Assembly (NCBI RefSeq): GCF_017976235.1
Contig: NZ_JACVHC010000001.1
Coordinates: forward strand, 124,001-188,000
DNA length: 64,000 nt
Source: Pseudomonas anatoliensis
GTDB lineage: Bacteria; Pseudomonadota; Gammaproteobacteria; Pseudomonadales; Pseudomonadaceae
Direction: 5' to 3'
In this document: one piece after another, positions 8,177 through 16,622 of the stretch
How the letters are laid out: each line of letters opens with the position of its first letter
Numbering within the stretch: position 1 is the stretch's first letter
The notes under the pieces: model-generated
Seen by the model: only the letters and a program-made list of their open reading frames with translations
The model's database searches: none
Told to the model about the DNA's origin: nothing
Translations under genes and position numbers: made by a program

Positions 8177-8686
8177 TCACTTAATTGATCTCAAAAAACG
8201 TCGATAGCAGGGCTCGTCCCGCTGTCTCTCTCGCAAGATTTTGAGATCATCTGCAACCTGCATGGCTCGCTCTAAAAGCGAAGCGTTCTCCTCGTACGCA
8301 TTCGGATCATTAGTGCCTTCATACAGTTGCCCACCCTCCGAGACGTCTCTCACAACACTGTCCGCAAGCTGGTAGAACCTAACGATGAGGGCTGCTTGTT
8401 CCGCGTCTAGGCATCCGATATTTTGGATGTTGCCGGCATAAACTCTACAGTAATGATCAGCCACCGATATCTTATAGGGAGCGGCCGGCTTCGATGGATT
8501 GGTGCGATAGAACTCAGCGCGAGTTCTAAAATCTTGCAAGAAGTGACGATGCGTAGCTATCTCCTGCAGCGCTCTGATTTCGGAATAAATGGCTCGGCCA
8601 ACGGTGCTGTGCTCCCGTGCAAGCTTGAGCCACCACGCGAGGATAGCCAAAACTACGGGTAGCGAAAATTTGATTATCTCGTCCAC
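8177..8686 (-). CDS. Membrane-anchored hypothetical protein (169 aa)
   Basis: An N-terminal hydrophobic segment (IIKFSLPVVLAILAWWLKLA, residues 4-23) looks like a single membrane anchor and is followed by a charged, helical soluble domain of about 140 residues. The start is GTG with GGGAGG four bases upstream. I recognise no catalytic motif. The architecture (one anchor plus cytoplasmic helical domain) is common in small accessory or phage-defence-adjacent proteins, but no role can be assigned. Confidence 0.6.
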   Translation of the reverse strand: MDEIIKFSLPVVLAILAWWLKLAREHSTVGRAIYSEIRALQEIATHRHFLQDFRTRAEFYRTNPSKPAAPYKISVADHYCRVYAGNIQNIGCLDAEQAALIVRFYQLADSVVRDVSEGGQLYEGTNDPNAYEENASLLERAMQVADDLKILRERQRDEPCYRRFLRSIK

Positions 8687-9211
8687 AAAGCCTCCCAGTT
8701 GCGAGAGTTTATAAGGAAGCCATCTGTGCCTAGCTATCCGCGCTTGGTAACTTCATTAAAGCTCATGGCTACATTATCGTAGAAATAGAATTGATCTCGT
8801 GAATGGAAATGCATCCGGCGACTTCTGACCGAGGAACATACGCAGTGACAGGACGTCAGGGAAGTAAACCAGGTGCGGTGCCTCATCCGGGCGGCTTCAT
8901 GGGACCCGCATATTGATGCTTAGAAATTGCTACAACGCAACGCTGCTGTGATGTTTTAGCCAATCAGCGCGGGGAGCAGGTGGGTTGCTACACCCAATCC
9001 ATCATCGGGGCAACTGAGAAGCGTCGGGAGAGTGGGGCGGGTTGTAGAGTCATTGGGAATCTGGATCAGAGAGACGGAGTGGCGGAAGTTTATCAGGAAT
9101 GGGGTAGGCAGAGCCTCACGCACTTTGATCGATGTGGCCATGCTTGGTGATGACACGCCGACGCTGGTCGGCTGAGTATCGTGGTCTGTACCAGATCGTT
9201 CCTAAAAGAAT
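8687..9211. other. Gene-poor stretch
   Basis: The only frame worth mentioning is a 66-codon one on the minus strand (9156 to 8956) with a methionine at its sixth codon and no obvious ribosome site or known family. I give it low weight. No repeats or hairpins stand out. Confidence 0.4.
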
Positions 9212-9595
9212 TCACTTTCGATAGTGAGCGGAGATCTCTCTCCAAATGTATTTGTATCGGAACTCAAGCCAACGGATTAACAGTTTGTCTCTCTGACGTC
9301 GAAAGCGACTACTCGCTCGGGCTTCCAACATTTGCGCGATGTCAGAATTTAATTGCTCTCGGTTAAATGCAGACCAGATGGTTGGAATCACGGTCTCAAG
9401 ATTCGTGTGGCAGACAGGTGCGACTTCCTCGTAGAGCATCCGTTTTATTTCTAGCGGGTCGTAATCTTCGGTCTGTCGGGCGATAGATTCGTAGTCCACC
9501 TCATTGTCGACGAAGGCATCGGACAATGCCCAGTAGATGTCATATCGATCTTTTGCAGTCATTGTGCGATTCAAATTAGCGTTGTTCGTTTTCAT
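9212..9595 (-). CDS. DUF7079 family protein
   Basis: A 127-residue protein related along its whole length to the one at 10551-10919. Shared landmarks are the D-x5-L-S/SW-x-FVD start, the IARQ.E.YDP.. segment, the E-V-A-x-V-C motif, a P-x-IW-x-F core and the C-terminal W-x-E-I/LSAH. I recall this as the small Pseudomonas family DUF7079, of unknown function. Its ATG overlaps the stop of an upstream 29-codon frame (ATGA), which suggests translational coupling. No signal peptide is seen; it is presumably cytoplasmic. Confidence 0.75.
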   Translation of the reverse strand: MKTNNANLNRTMTAKDRYDIYWALSDAFVDNEVDYESIARQTEDYDPLEIKRMLYEEVAPVCHTNLETVIPTIWSAFNREQLNSDIAQMLEARASSRFRRQRDKLLIRWLEFRYKYIWREISAHYRK

Positions 9596-9681
9596 CGCGA
9601 AAAGGCCGTCAGCGACTTTGACTTCTCGTCGTACATGAGGGGCCGGGGTTTCAATGTGATACGCGCGGCTGGCTTTGCCAT
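9592..9681 (-). CDS. 29-codon ORF coupled to the DUF7079 gene
   Basis: Reading from 9681, a frame MAKPAARITLKPRPLMYDEK... ends in TGA overlapping the ATG of the DUF7079 gene. GGGAG lies 6 nt before its ATG, which is better than anything upstream of the DUF7079 start itself. It could be a leader peptide, a very small protein, or the remnant of a longer gene. It is short enough that chance must be considered. Confidence 0.45.
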   Translation of the reverse strand: MAKPAARITLKPRPLMYDEKSKSLTAFSR

Positions 9682-9894
9682 GTTTGACTCCCTGTCATCG
9701 AATTAACCGCTGCCGACTGTATCAGACTTGCGTTGGTCAGTGACGCGCGACAAAGCGCTCGTCATTTTTCGTCAATTTAAACAGCAATGCTTTCGCTTGT
9801 TTAAATGAATCACGCTGGCACAACCCGAGCCCTACACCACCTTGCGCCACACCCTACACCTAAGACAGAATCCGCCGGCTTGTGCCTCTAGCCT
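9682..9894. other. Intergenic region
   Basis: This region separates the leftward 29-codon ORF from the rightward leader of the DUF6124 gene. I see no gene. Divergent promoters must lie here, but none stands out. Confidence 0.4.
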
Positions 9895-10140
9895 GCGGGT
9901 TCTATCGTCCCTACGTCACTGAAAACCAGTGATCGGGTTTGGTAGCCCGTCTCCGTCAGAAGCACAAGACTACTGTCTTGCGAGGGCGTTTCTCGTCTTC
10001 GTTTTATGGTGGTCATGCGCGGGGCGTCTTCGGATGCGCCGGGGTTCCTGACGACCGGTCTACCAACCTGCGTATGGCCTCCACCCTTCGTTTGGTAGCG
10101 AGAGTGATGGCTCCTTTTCGTTAATCCGTCAGGAGTTACA
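9895..10140 (+). ncRNA. Candidate structured leader RNA of the DUF6124 gene
   Basis: About 245 nt upstream of the DUF6124 start appear structured. TCACTG-aaaac-CAGTGA (9916-9932) is a perfect 6-bp hairpin. GGGTTTGGTAGCC (9935-9947) is nearly complementary to GTCTACCAACC (10058-10068), and a third related piece, GTTTGGTAGCGAG, lies near 10089-10101. No protein frame explains it. It may be a cis-regulatory leader or a C4-like antisense RNA; both names are guesses. Confidence 0.45.
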
Positions 10141-10142
10141 CC

Positions 10143-10505
10143 ATGTTCAAACCAACACCCAATCCGCCAGAAACCGATCCCGCCTCCCCCTACGAATCCC
10201 CCAGCTCCAAAAAACTCCACGAAGCCGCCGAGCGTGCGCTCGATCATTATCTGCTACCCGCCAGCCAGATCATGGCCAGCGCCAACGAGCCCGAACGCAT
10301 GTATTTCGCCAATCCAAAGTACGACTCGGAATCCCTGTTGGCCAATGCCAGCGAAACGCTGAGTTCCGCCTCCGAGATGCTCAACAACTTCGCCGCGATG
10401 CTGGATCCCTCGCACCGCAAAACCGCGCTGGGGATTGCGCAGGTGGTGATGTTGGGGGAGTTGGCGGTGAATCAGGCGTTGGATAACGTTGAGGTGAAGG
10501 CGTAA
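10143..10505 (+). CDS. DUF6124 family protein
   Basis: A 120-residue protein of a small Pseudomonas family (DUF6124, formerly grouped with DUF3077) of unknown function. It begins with a Pro/Ser-rich tail (MFKPTPNPPETDP) followed by a helical domain containing KLHEAAERALDHYL and a Ser/Glu-rich segment (ASETLSSASEMLNNFAAMLD). AGGAG lies seven bases before the ATG. The gene follows a long, apparently structured untranslated region, so expression may be controlled after transcription. No signal peptide or membrane segment is seen. Confidence 0.8.
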   Translation: MFKPTPNPPETDPASPYESPSSKKLHEAAERALDHYLLPASQIMASANEPERMYFANPKYDSESLLANASETLSSASEMLNNFAAMLDPSHRKTALGIAQVVMLGELAVNQALDNVEVKA

Positions 10506-10550
10506 GTCGTGTCCCTCTGTGGCGACGGGTTACCGTTGCCGCGGACGGGA

Positions 10551-10919
10551 TCAGTTCGGTTCTTCGAGGTGAGCTGAGAGCTCTTTCCAGGCGTCGCCGT
10601 AGTTAAAGCGTAACCAAGCCGTGTGCAGCCTGTGGAGCTGCCGCCGCAACCAGCTGTTTTTCTTCGCCGCCAGCATTGCCTCGATATCGCGGTTTAACTC
10701 ATCGGCGTCGAATCCTGTCCAGATCGGCGGCAGTGGACCTGCCAGGTTCCAGGCGCAGACGACGGCGACTTCCGAGTACAGGATGTCCTTGATCTGATCC
10801 GGGTCGTAGCCTTCGACTTGTCTGGCGATGTAGGGGAAGTCCACTGCGGTGTCGACGAAGATCCAGGATAATGCATCCCGGATTTTGTATAACTCGGCTG
10901 GGCTTAATTCACGTCTCAA
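10551..10919 (-). CDS. DUF7079 family protein, TTG start
   Basis: This is a paralogue of the 9212-9595 protein. I prefer a TTG start at 10919 (122 residues, beginning LRRELSPAELYKIRDALSW) because GGAGG at 10927-10931 is seven bases upstream and because this start matches the length of the paralogue and avoids overlapping the acetyltransferase gene. A longer ATG-started version from 10994 would overlap that gene by 58 bp and has no better ribosome site. It lies 17 bp downstream of the GNAT gene on the same strand, probably co-transcribed. The function is unknown. Confidence 0.72.
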   Translation of the reverse strand: MRRELSPAELYKIRDALSWIFVDTAVDFPYIARQVEGYDPDQIKDILYSEVAVVCAWNLAGPLPPIWTGFDADELNRDIEAMLAAKKNSWLRRQLHRLHTAWLRFNYGDAWKELSAHLEEPN

Positions 10920-10936
10920 ACGCAGACCTCCCGGCG

Positions 10937-11488
10937 TCAAGCGGCGCTGATACGTTCGATAACAGGAGCGAGTGCTGGGCGCTTGTTTTGCCATTCTTCC
11001 TTGGTAATCCCCAACAACACCACATCAATCCGAACCCCATCCTTCACCACGTTCTGCCGCCTTACACCCTCAACCTCAAACCCAAACTTCTGGTGCATCT
11101 TCACCACCGCCGAGTTCATCGCCAGCACTTCGCAATTCAGCTTCTCCAACCCCGCCACATCAAACGCGTAATCAAGCATCCAGAACTCGACCACGCTGCC
11201 CAACCCCTTACCCTGCAAGCCGACGTCCAGATAAAACGCCCAATCCGCCGTCTTGTGCAGTTGGTTAATCGCATTCAGCGAAACAACCCCGACCGCCTGT
11301 TCATCCTTGATCACCACAAACACTTGCTGGCGTGGATTGCCCTGCAAAGAGGCCAGCCAGTTGTTATGTTCCTGTTCGGTGATTTCGTGGGAGGTGTACA
11401 TGAATTTGCACACATCTTCCTGGTTGCGCAGGGTGCGGACGCTGGCCTGTATGGCGGGACTGGCGTCGGTGAGGGGGAGGAATTGCAT
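10937..11488 (-). CDS. GNAT-family N-acetyltransferase, PseH-like
   Basis: A 183-residue GNAT acetyltransferase. The acetyl-CoA-binding loop is visible as LDVGLQGKGLGS (Q/R-x-x-G-x-G/A type), after a VVSLNAIN beta strand and before a C-terminal strand (EVEGVRRQNVVKDGVRIDVVLLGI). The overall pattern, including the late KFGFEVEG segment, resembles PseH, which acetylates the amino sugar precursor of pseudaminic acid. No other pse genes are here, so the substrate is uncertain. It could act on an amino sugar or small molecule. The DUF7079 gene follows 17 bp downstream. Confidence 0.8.
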   Translation of the reverse strand: MQFLPLTDASPAIQASVRTLRNQEDVCKFMYTSHEITEQEHNNWLASLQGNPRQQVFVVIKDEQAVGVVSLNAINQLHKTADWAFYLDVGLQGKGLGSVVEFWMLDYAFDVAGLEKLNCEVLAMNSAVVKMHQKFGFEVEGVRRQNVVKDGVRIDVVLLGITKEEWQNKRPALAPVIERISAA

Positions 11489-11585
11489 GGGGATGTCCTT
11501 GTCTGGCGGATAAGCGATTCTGCACCGGCGCTGTCGATCAGGAAAGTTGCATGATGTGGTGTTCGGCGAGGGCCTAGTTTGAATG

Positions 11586-11614
11586 TGTGGCGAGGGAGTA
11601 ATTCCCTCGCCACA
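11586..11614. terminator. Inverted repeat, probable terminator or REP after the PheC-like gene
   Basis: TGTGGCGAGGGA and TCCCTCGCCACA form a 12-bp perfect stem around a short loop. The stem lies 24 bp past the stop of the leftward PheC-like gene. The 'tgtggcgaggg' core is also part of the local REP repertoire, so it may serve as both. Confidence 0.55.
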
Positions 11615-11637
11615 GGGGCAGTATCAGGTCTGGATAC

Positions 11638-12423
11638 TTATTGCGGCACGGCGATCCATTCGCTCAGTACTTTCTGATATTTGCCGGTTACTTTGCTCAA
11701 GTGCAGCCACTGATCAACGTACAGCTTCCAGCTGATGTCATCGCGCGGCAGCAGGTAGGCCTTTTCCCCGTACTGCATGAACTGCTGCGGATTCACCGCG
11801 CACAACCCCGGTTTGAGTTTCTGCTGGTACAGCGCTTCCGAGGCGTCGGTGATCATCACGTCGGCCTTGTTGTCCAGCAGTTGCTGGAAGATCGTCACGT
11901 TGTCGTGCAGGGCCAGTTGCGCTTTGGGCAGGAAGGCGTGGACGAAGGCTTCGTTGGTGCCGCCGGCCGGTTCGACCAGGCGCACGTTGGGCTGGTTGAT
12001 CTGCTCGACAGTCTGGTATTTGGATTGATCGGCGCAGCGTACCAGCGGGATCTTGCCGTCGACGTCGAGGGTGTTGCTGAAAAAGGCCTTTTTCTGCCGC
12101 TCCAGCGTCACCGAGATGCCGCCCATGCCGATGTCGCATTTGCCGGCCTGCATGTCCGGCATCAGGGTTTTCCAGGTGGTTTGCACCCACTCGACCTTGA
12201 CCCCGAGGCTGTCGGCCAGCGAGCGCGCCATGGTGATGTCGATGCCCTCGAAATCGCCGTCGGTGCGTTTGAAGGTGTAAGGCTTGTAGTCGCCGGTGGT
12301 GCAGACGCGCAGTTGGCCTTGTTGCTGGATGGTGTCCAGGTGCGACGGTTGTTCCGCTGCCTGAGCGCTGAAGGTCAGGGGCAGGGCCAGTAAGGTACCG
12401 AGCAAGATTTTGGTTTTTATCAT
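11638..12423 (-). CDS. pheC: PheC-like periplasmic cyclohexadienyl dehydratase or solute-binding protein
   Basis: This 261-residue protein has a signal peptide (MIKTKILLGTLLALPLTFSAQA) and the periplasmic solute-binding fold (SBP family 3). Many segments resemble P. aeruginosa PheC as I remember it: TTGDYKPYTF, GISVTLERQK, the PAGGTNE loop, NVTIFQQLLDNKADVMITDA, LCAVNPQQ, EKAYLLPRDD and YVDQWLHL. PheC is a periplasmic enzyme that converts arogenate to phenylalanine and prephenate to phenylpyruvate. No ABC permease genes are nearby, which favours an enzyme over a transporter subunit. A plain amino-acid-binding protein remains possible. Confidence 0.7.
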   Translation of the reverse strand: MIKTKILLGTLLALPLTFSAQAAEQPSHLDTIQQQGQLRVCTTGDYKPYTFKRTDGDFEGIDITMARSLADSLGVKVEWVQTTWKTLMPDMQAGKCDIGMGGISVTLERQKKAFFSNTLDVDGKIPLVRCADQSKYQTVEQINQPNVRLVEPAGGTNEAFVHAFLPKAQLALHDNVTIFQQLLDNKADVMITDASEALYQQKLKPGLCAVNPQQFMQYGEKAYLLPRDDISWKLYVDQWLHLSKVTGKYQKVLSEWIAVPQ

Positions 12424-12499
12424 GGCTGTCGGGCTTCAAAGGGATCGGAGCCAGAAGTTAACCACGTTCTGGGCGCTGATCCCTATCGGCAGAGTGCGC

Positions 12500-12982
12500 C
12501 TACAGCCCCAATCCTTCCTGAACCACCGACAACAGATTGTTTTCCGTCAGCGCGATGGCATCCAGTTCCTGCCCGGTTTCCACGGTTTGCATCCACCAGT
12601 GGCTTTCGTGATGTTCATCGACGGTGCGCAGCAGGTAGGTGTTTCTGTCCGGCAGGGTGATTTGCACGCGTCCGGCGCCGTCTTCGGTAAACCGTGCGAT
12701 GGGATCAAAAGTCAGGCTTTGATTATTTGCTTCGATCACCAATTGATCGATGGCGTAATCGTGGGATTCGCCATCCGGAGAGGTTTCGCAGATGTGCGTA
12801 GGATTGCGCCGAATTTTCAGTCCGACTTCGGTCACCGGTTGCAGCCAGGTTTCGATGCGGTGGTACAGGTCGTACACCTGAGCGGGCCAGCAATCGATCT
12901 CCAGTTCGGCGCAGGTGATGTCGTCCGCGTGGCTGTGCCGGGTTTGCTTGAGCTTCGCGGCGAGTTCGTCTGCTTTACTCAT
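12500..12982 (-). CDS. Conserved-type hypothetical protein (160 aa)
   Basis: I place the start at 12982 (MSKADELAAKLKQTRHS) because GGGAAC precedes it and the longer frame up to 13135 has no ribosome site and runs through the RNase T2 promoter region. The protein is acidic and cytoplasmic in character. Recognisable pieces are CWPAQVYDLYHRIETWL and a C-terminal ENNLLSVVQEGLGL. I do not recognise a domain. It shares the minus strand with the PheC-like gene but is separated by 76 bp. Confidence 0.6.
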   Translation of the reverse strand: MSKADELAAKLKQTRHSHADDITCAELEIDCWPAQVYDLYHRIETWLQPVTEVGLKIRRNPTHICETSPDGESHDYAIDQLVIEANNQSLTFDPIARFTEDGAGRVQITLPDRNTYLLRTVDEHHESHWWMQTVETGQELDAIALTENNLLSVVQEGLGL

Positions 12983-13146
12983 TTCGGTTCCCTGTTTGTG
13001 GTGTCTGCTTATTAATCGTAGACCTTTCAACGGGGTACAACGTTGCCGTGCGTCATGCGCTTGCAACACAAGCGTGTCGAAATCTGCGCTGACCAGTCTG
13101 GTCAGGATCGAAAACCACGGACGCAGGCGTCCCAAGGAGCGGGTAC

Positions 13147-13812
13147 ATGAAAAAGCTGTTTACAATTTTGGCAGTGATTGCGCTGACGGCCGGTAGCATC
13201 GGCCTGAGTTCGGCGCGCCAATCGCAGTCGAGCAAAGCGCAAGCGGAGTCGGTAGCGGGGGTGTTCGATTATTACCTGCTGACGCTGTCCTGGTCGCCGA
13301 CCTTCTGTTTGACACACAAGGACGACGTGCAGTGTTCCGGCAAGGGTTATGGCTTTGTCCTACACGGCTTGTGGCCGCAATACGCCAAGGGCGGCTGGCC
13401 GCAATCCTGTCCACCGCTGACCACACTGTCGGCCGCGGAAAGCAACAAAGGCATGACGCTGTTCCCGACCAAAAAACTGCTCGATCACGAATGGTCTAAG
13501 CACGGCACTTGCAGCGGCCTCGGTGCGATGGGGTATCTGGATGCGGCGGATAAAGCGGTTGGCACGGTGAAAATTCCCCAGGAGTTGCAGCCGTTCAGCA
13601 CGTCGTATTACTTCGAGGCGCAGGAAATTTCCGATTTGTTTCGCAAGGCCAATCCGGGGATTCCGGCTGATGGCATCGCGGTGATTTGCAGTGGTCCGGA
13701 GTTGTCGGAAGTGCGTGTGTGCATGGGCAAGGATCTGCAGTTTGGCGCGTGTGGCAAGGGTGTGAAAACTCAGTGCCGGGCGGGGGATATTCGGGTGCCT
13801 CCGGCGCGGTGA
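13147..13812 (+). CDS. Secreted ribonuclease T2 family (RNase I-like)
   Basis: This 221-residue protein has a signal peptide (MKKLFTILAVIALTAGSIGLSSA), so it is periplasmic or secreted. Both conserved catalytic segments of the RNase T2 family are present: VLHGLWPQY with His73, and HEWSKHGTC with Glu115 and His119. Several cysteines are present for disulfides. The family degrades RNA without strong base preference through 2',3'-cyclic intermediates and is used for RNA scavenging. GGAGC lies shortly before the ATG. It is a monocistronic unit divergent from the 160-residue hypothetical. Confidence 0.93.
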   Translation: MKKLFTILAVIALTAGSIGLSSARQSQSSKAQAESVAGVFDYYLLTLSWSPTFCLTHKDDVQCSGKGYGFVLHGLWPQYAKGGWPQSCPPLTTLSAAESNKGMTLFPTKKLLDHEWSKHGTCSGLGAMGYLDAADKAVGTVKIPQELQPFSTSYYFEAQEISDLFRKANPGIPADGIAVICSGPELSEVRVCMGKDLQFGACGKGVKTQCRAGDIRVPPAR

Positions 13813-13824
13813 TGTGATCTGGTT

Positions 13825-14229
<405 letters not shown>

Positions 14230-14389
14230 AGTCGCCGCAAAAATAATTCGACCCACAGCTGTCATCCAATCGCGCATTACGCCGATACAACGGGGCGGGA
14301 GCGGGGCGTTTGCCCCTTGCACCCCGGTGGGCTACGCTCACAATTCATAAGGGTTTCGGGCTAACGCCCCTGTCGTACCTGCCCAGGAC

Positions 14390-15964
14390 ATGCTTTTGCC
14401 AATCCCCATTCACGATCCGCATCAGGCTCCCGGCACGCTAAAGCGTCTGCCGCTGCGCAAAGCGGCGGTGCTGTTTATCGTTGCGGTGAGTTTGTGCCTG
14501 TTTGGTTTGCTGTACCTGCAACTTGAGCAGTCGCGGCGCCAGGATCTGACGGTGGCGCAAATGGCCTCGAGCAACCTGACCCGGGCGATGGCGCAGCAGG
14601 CAGAGGATACGTTTCTGGCGGCGGACCTGGTGCTGACCAGTCTGGTCGACTGGATTCAGGACGACGGTTACGGTACGGCGCTAAGACCGCGGTTGCAGAA
14701 AACGCTCTCCCGACGCGTGCAGCAGCTGGAGCAGTTGCACGGTATGTTTCTGTTCGACGACCACGGACAGTGGGTCGTTACCTCATTCCCTGATCTGCCC
14801 CGTGGCAACGGCGTGGCTGACCGCGAATATTTCAAGTTTCATCAGCAGAACGTCTCGGAGGTAGCGCACATCGGCCCGGCGATTCGCAGCCGCGAGAACG
14901 GCGAATGGATCATCCCGATCTCCAAACGCGTCAACGATCGTGCCGGCAACTTTCAGGGTGTGTTGCTCGCCGGGATCAAAATGTCGTACTTCGAGCAGTT
15001 CTTTAAAAGCTTCAGCCTCGATGATAACGGGATCATGTTTATCGGCCTGACTGACGGCACTTTGCTCGCCCGCCGGCCGTACGATGAATCTCTGATTGGC
15101 ACGTCACTGGCCAAAGGCGAAATTTATCAATCGCTGTTGCCCAATGCCGCTGCCGGAACGGCGATGTTCAAATCGGTGGTCGATGGTGTCACCCGTTTGT
15201 ACGGCTACCGGCAGCTGTCGGCTTATCCACTGGTGGTGTCGGCCGCGACTTCGCGGGACACGATTCTCAAGGGTTGGTATGACCGCGCGTTTCAGTCGAG
15301 CGTGATTGTAGCGCTGGTGATCCTGGGTGTCGGTTTGTTCGGCTGGGTGTTTATCCATCAAGTGCGCGACGGTGAGCGGATCGAGAAAAACCTGCGCAAG
15401 GCGCAACGGGCGCTGGAACAGATCGCCACTCACGACAGCCTCACCGGGCTGGCCAATCGGCGCCTGTTCGAGCGATCGCTGGAGATTGAGTTTGCCCGTG
15501 GCGCGCGGCAGGTCAGTCCGGTCAGCCTGATCATGCTTGATATCGATTTCTTCAAGCGTTACAACGACGCTTATGGGCACGTGGCGGGGGATCATTGCCT
15601 GACGCAAGTAGCCCAGGCGCTGAAGAACTGCTGCCAGCGCAAGTCCGATCTGGTCGTGCGGTACGGAGGCGAGGAGTTCGCGGTTTTATTGCCCGACACA
15701 GACATCAATGGCGCATTGGCGATTGCCGGGCAGATTCGGCGCGGTGTGATCGACAAGCGCATCACCCACAGTGGTTCACCCACCGGTTATCTGACGGTCA
15801 GTCTGGGCTGCTACTCGTTTATCCCCAGCGGCAATGACAGCATTGAAGTGTTTATCCAGCGCGCGGATGCGGCGTTGTATCAGGCCAAAAATGCCGGACG
15901 CAATCGGGCGGCGGTGCTGTCGACGGATGACGGCATAGGTGAGCTGATGCGCTACGACCGCTGA
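14390..15964 (+). CDS. Membrane diguanylate cyclase with dCache-like sensor
   Basis: This 524-residue protein makes cyclic di-GMP from two GTP. A transmembrane helix (about residues 26-45) is followed by a periplasmic PDC/dCache-like sensor with VADREYFKFH and ISKRVNDRAGNFQGVLLAGI segments. A second transmembrane helix (about 305-322) and a GGDEF domain follow. The active-site loop is GGEEF at 426-430, and an inhibitory-site RxxD (Arg417, Asp420) lies the usual five residues before it, so product inhibition is expected. The domain starts with DSLTGLANRRLFE. An unknown external ligand probably tunes activity. The ribosome site before the chosen ATG is weak. Confidence 0.92.
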   Translation: MLLPIPIHDPHQAPGTLKRLPLRKAAVLFIVAVSLCLFGLLYLQLEQSRRQDLTVAQMASSNLTRAMAQQAEDTFLAADLVLTSLVDWIQDDGYGTALRPRLQKTLSRRVQQLEQLHGMFLFDDHGQWVVTSFPDLPRGNGVADREYFKFHQQNVSEVAHIGPAIRSRENGEWIIPISKRVNDRAGNFQGVLLAGIKMSYFEQFFKSFSLDDNGIMFIGLTDGTLLARRPYDESLIGTSLAKGEIYQSLLPNAAAGTAMFKSVVDGVTRLYGYRQLSAYPLVVSAATSRDTILKGWYDRAFQSSVIVALVILGVGLFGWVFIHQVRDGERIEKNLRKAQRALEQIATHDSLTGLANRRLFERSLEIEFARGARQVSPVSLIMLDIDFFKRYNDAYGHVAGDHCLTQVAQALKNCCQRKSDLVVRYGGEEFAVLLPDTDINGALAIAGQIRRGVIDKRITHSGSPTGYLTVSLGCYSFIPSGNDSIEVFIQRADAALYQAKNAGRNRAAVLSTDDGIGELMRYDR

Positions 15965-15987
15965 ACCAAAGACCACCTCAAAAAGCT

Positions 15988-16077
15988 GTGGGAGCTGGCT
16001 TGCCAGCGATAGCGGTCTGTCAGCTTGAGAAGATGCTGACTGTAGTGACGCCATCGCTGGTAATCCAGCTCCCACAG
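15988..16077. repeat. REP-like inverted repeat (GTGGGAGCTGGCTTGCCAGCG type)
   Basis: The arms TGTGGGAGCTGG...CCAGCGATAGCG and CGCCATCGCTGG...CCAGCTCCCACA face each other across an AT-mixed spacer. It is one of several REP classes in this window and lies between convergent genes. Confidence 0.8.
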
Positions 16078-16156
16078 GCATTTTCAGTGAGTACAGATTG
16101 TGTGAATGCCTAGAGAGCACGTGGGAAGATTTTCACCACGGATGGCTCTTGTTCGT

Positions 16157-16444
16157 TCAGCCACCCGTGCCACCGCCCGCACCGCCAGTACCACCACCCG
16201 CCGAACCGGTGCCACCGCCGGCGCCCGAGCCCGATCCGCTGGCGCCGCCGTTGGTGCCGGTGCCGTCGGAGCCGTTACCGCCCGATGGTGCGCCCGGTGT
16301 GTTGTCCGGCGGCATGGTCGAGCCGCTGGTGGAGCCCGATTTTGTGCCTGTTGCATCGGCGCCGTCGTTGGCGGCGAAGCTGGCAGCCGATGCCGTGGCC
16401 AGCAGGCCAGCGAGCAATAACGAGGTAAGTTTGCGCGTCATCAT
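16157..16444 (-). CDS. Small secreted glycine-rich protein (95 aa)
   Basis: From the ATG at 16444 (GGAGA about seven bases upstream), the protein has a signal peptide (MMTRKLTSLLLAGLLATASAASFA) and then a mature part made almost only of Gly, Ser, Thr, Asp and Pro, ending in repeated GGGTGGAGGGTGG. It is low-complexity, with no cysteine and probably no fold. Such proteins occur in Pseudomonas as periplasmic or envelope proteins of unknown role. The start used by a longer frame (16495) would bury the signal peptide. Confidence 0.65.
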   Translation of the reverse strand: MMTRKLTSLLLAGLLATASAASFAANDGADATGTKSGSTSGSTMPPDNTPGAPSGGNGSDGTGTNGGASGSGSGAGGGTGSAGGGTGGAGGGTGG

Positions 16445-16622
16445 GGTACGTCTCCAAAAAGGGGATTTACCTGATATTGGTCTGATGCGCCCCATGCTTG
16501 GTGCCGACCGAGTGACGAGCGGTCGATGGAGTGGCCTACTGATCTTCAGGAATATTGGCTATTTGCCGAGCGCTGCACCGGGACTAACGTAGTCACACAT
16601 TCACTTGCCCCGGAAAACCACC

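Noticed and set aside
12983-13135. N-terminal extension of the 160-residue hypothetical
   Set aside because: The upstream part has no ribosome site and crosses the promoter region of the RNase T2 gene.
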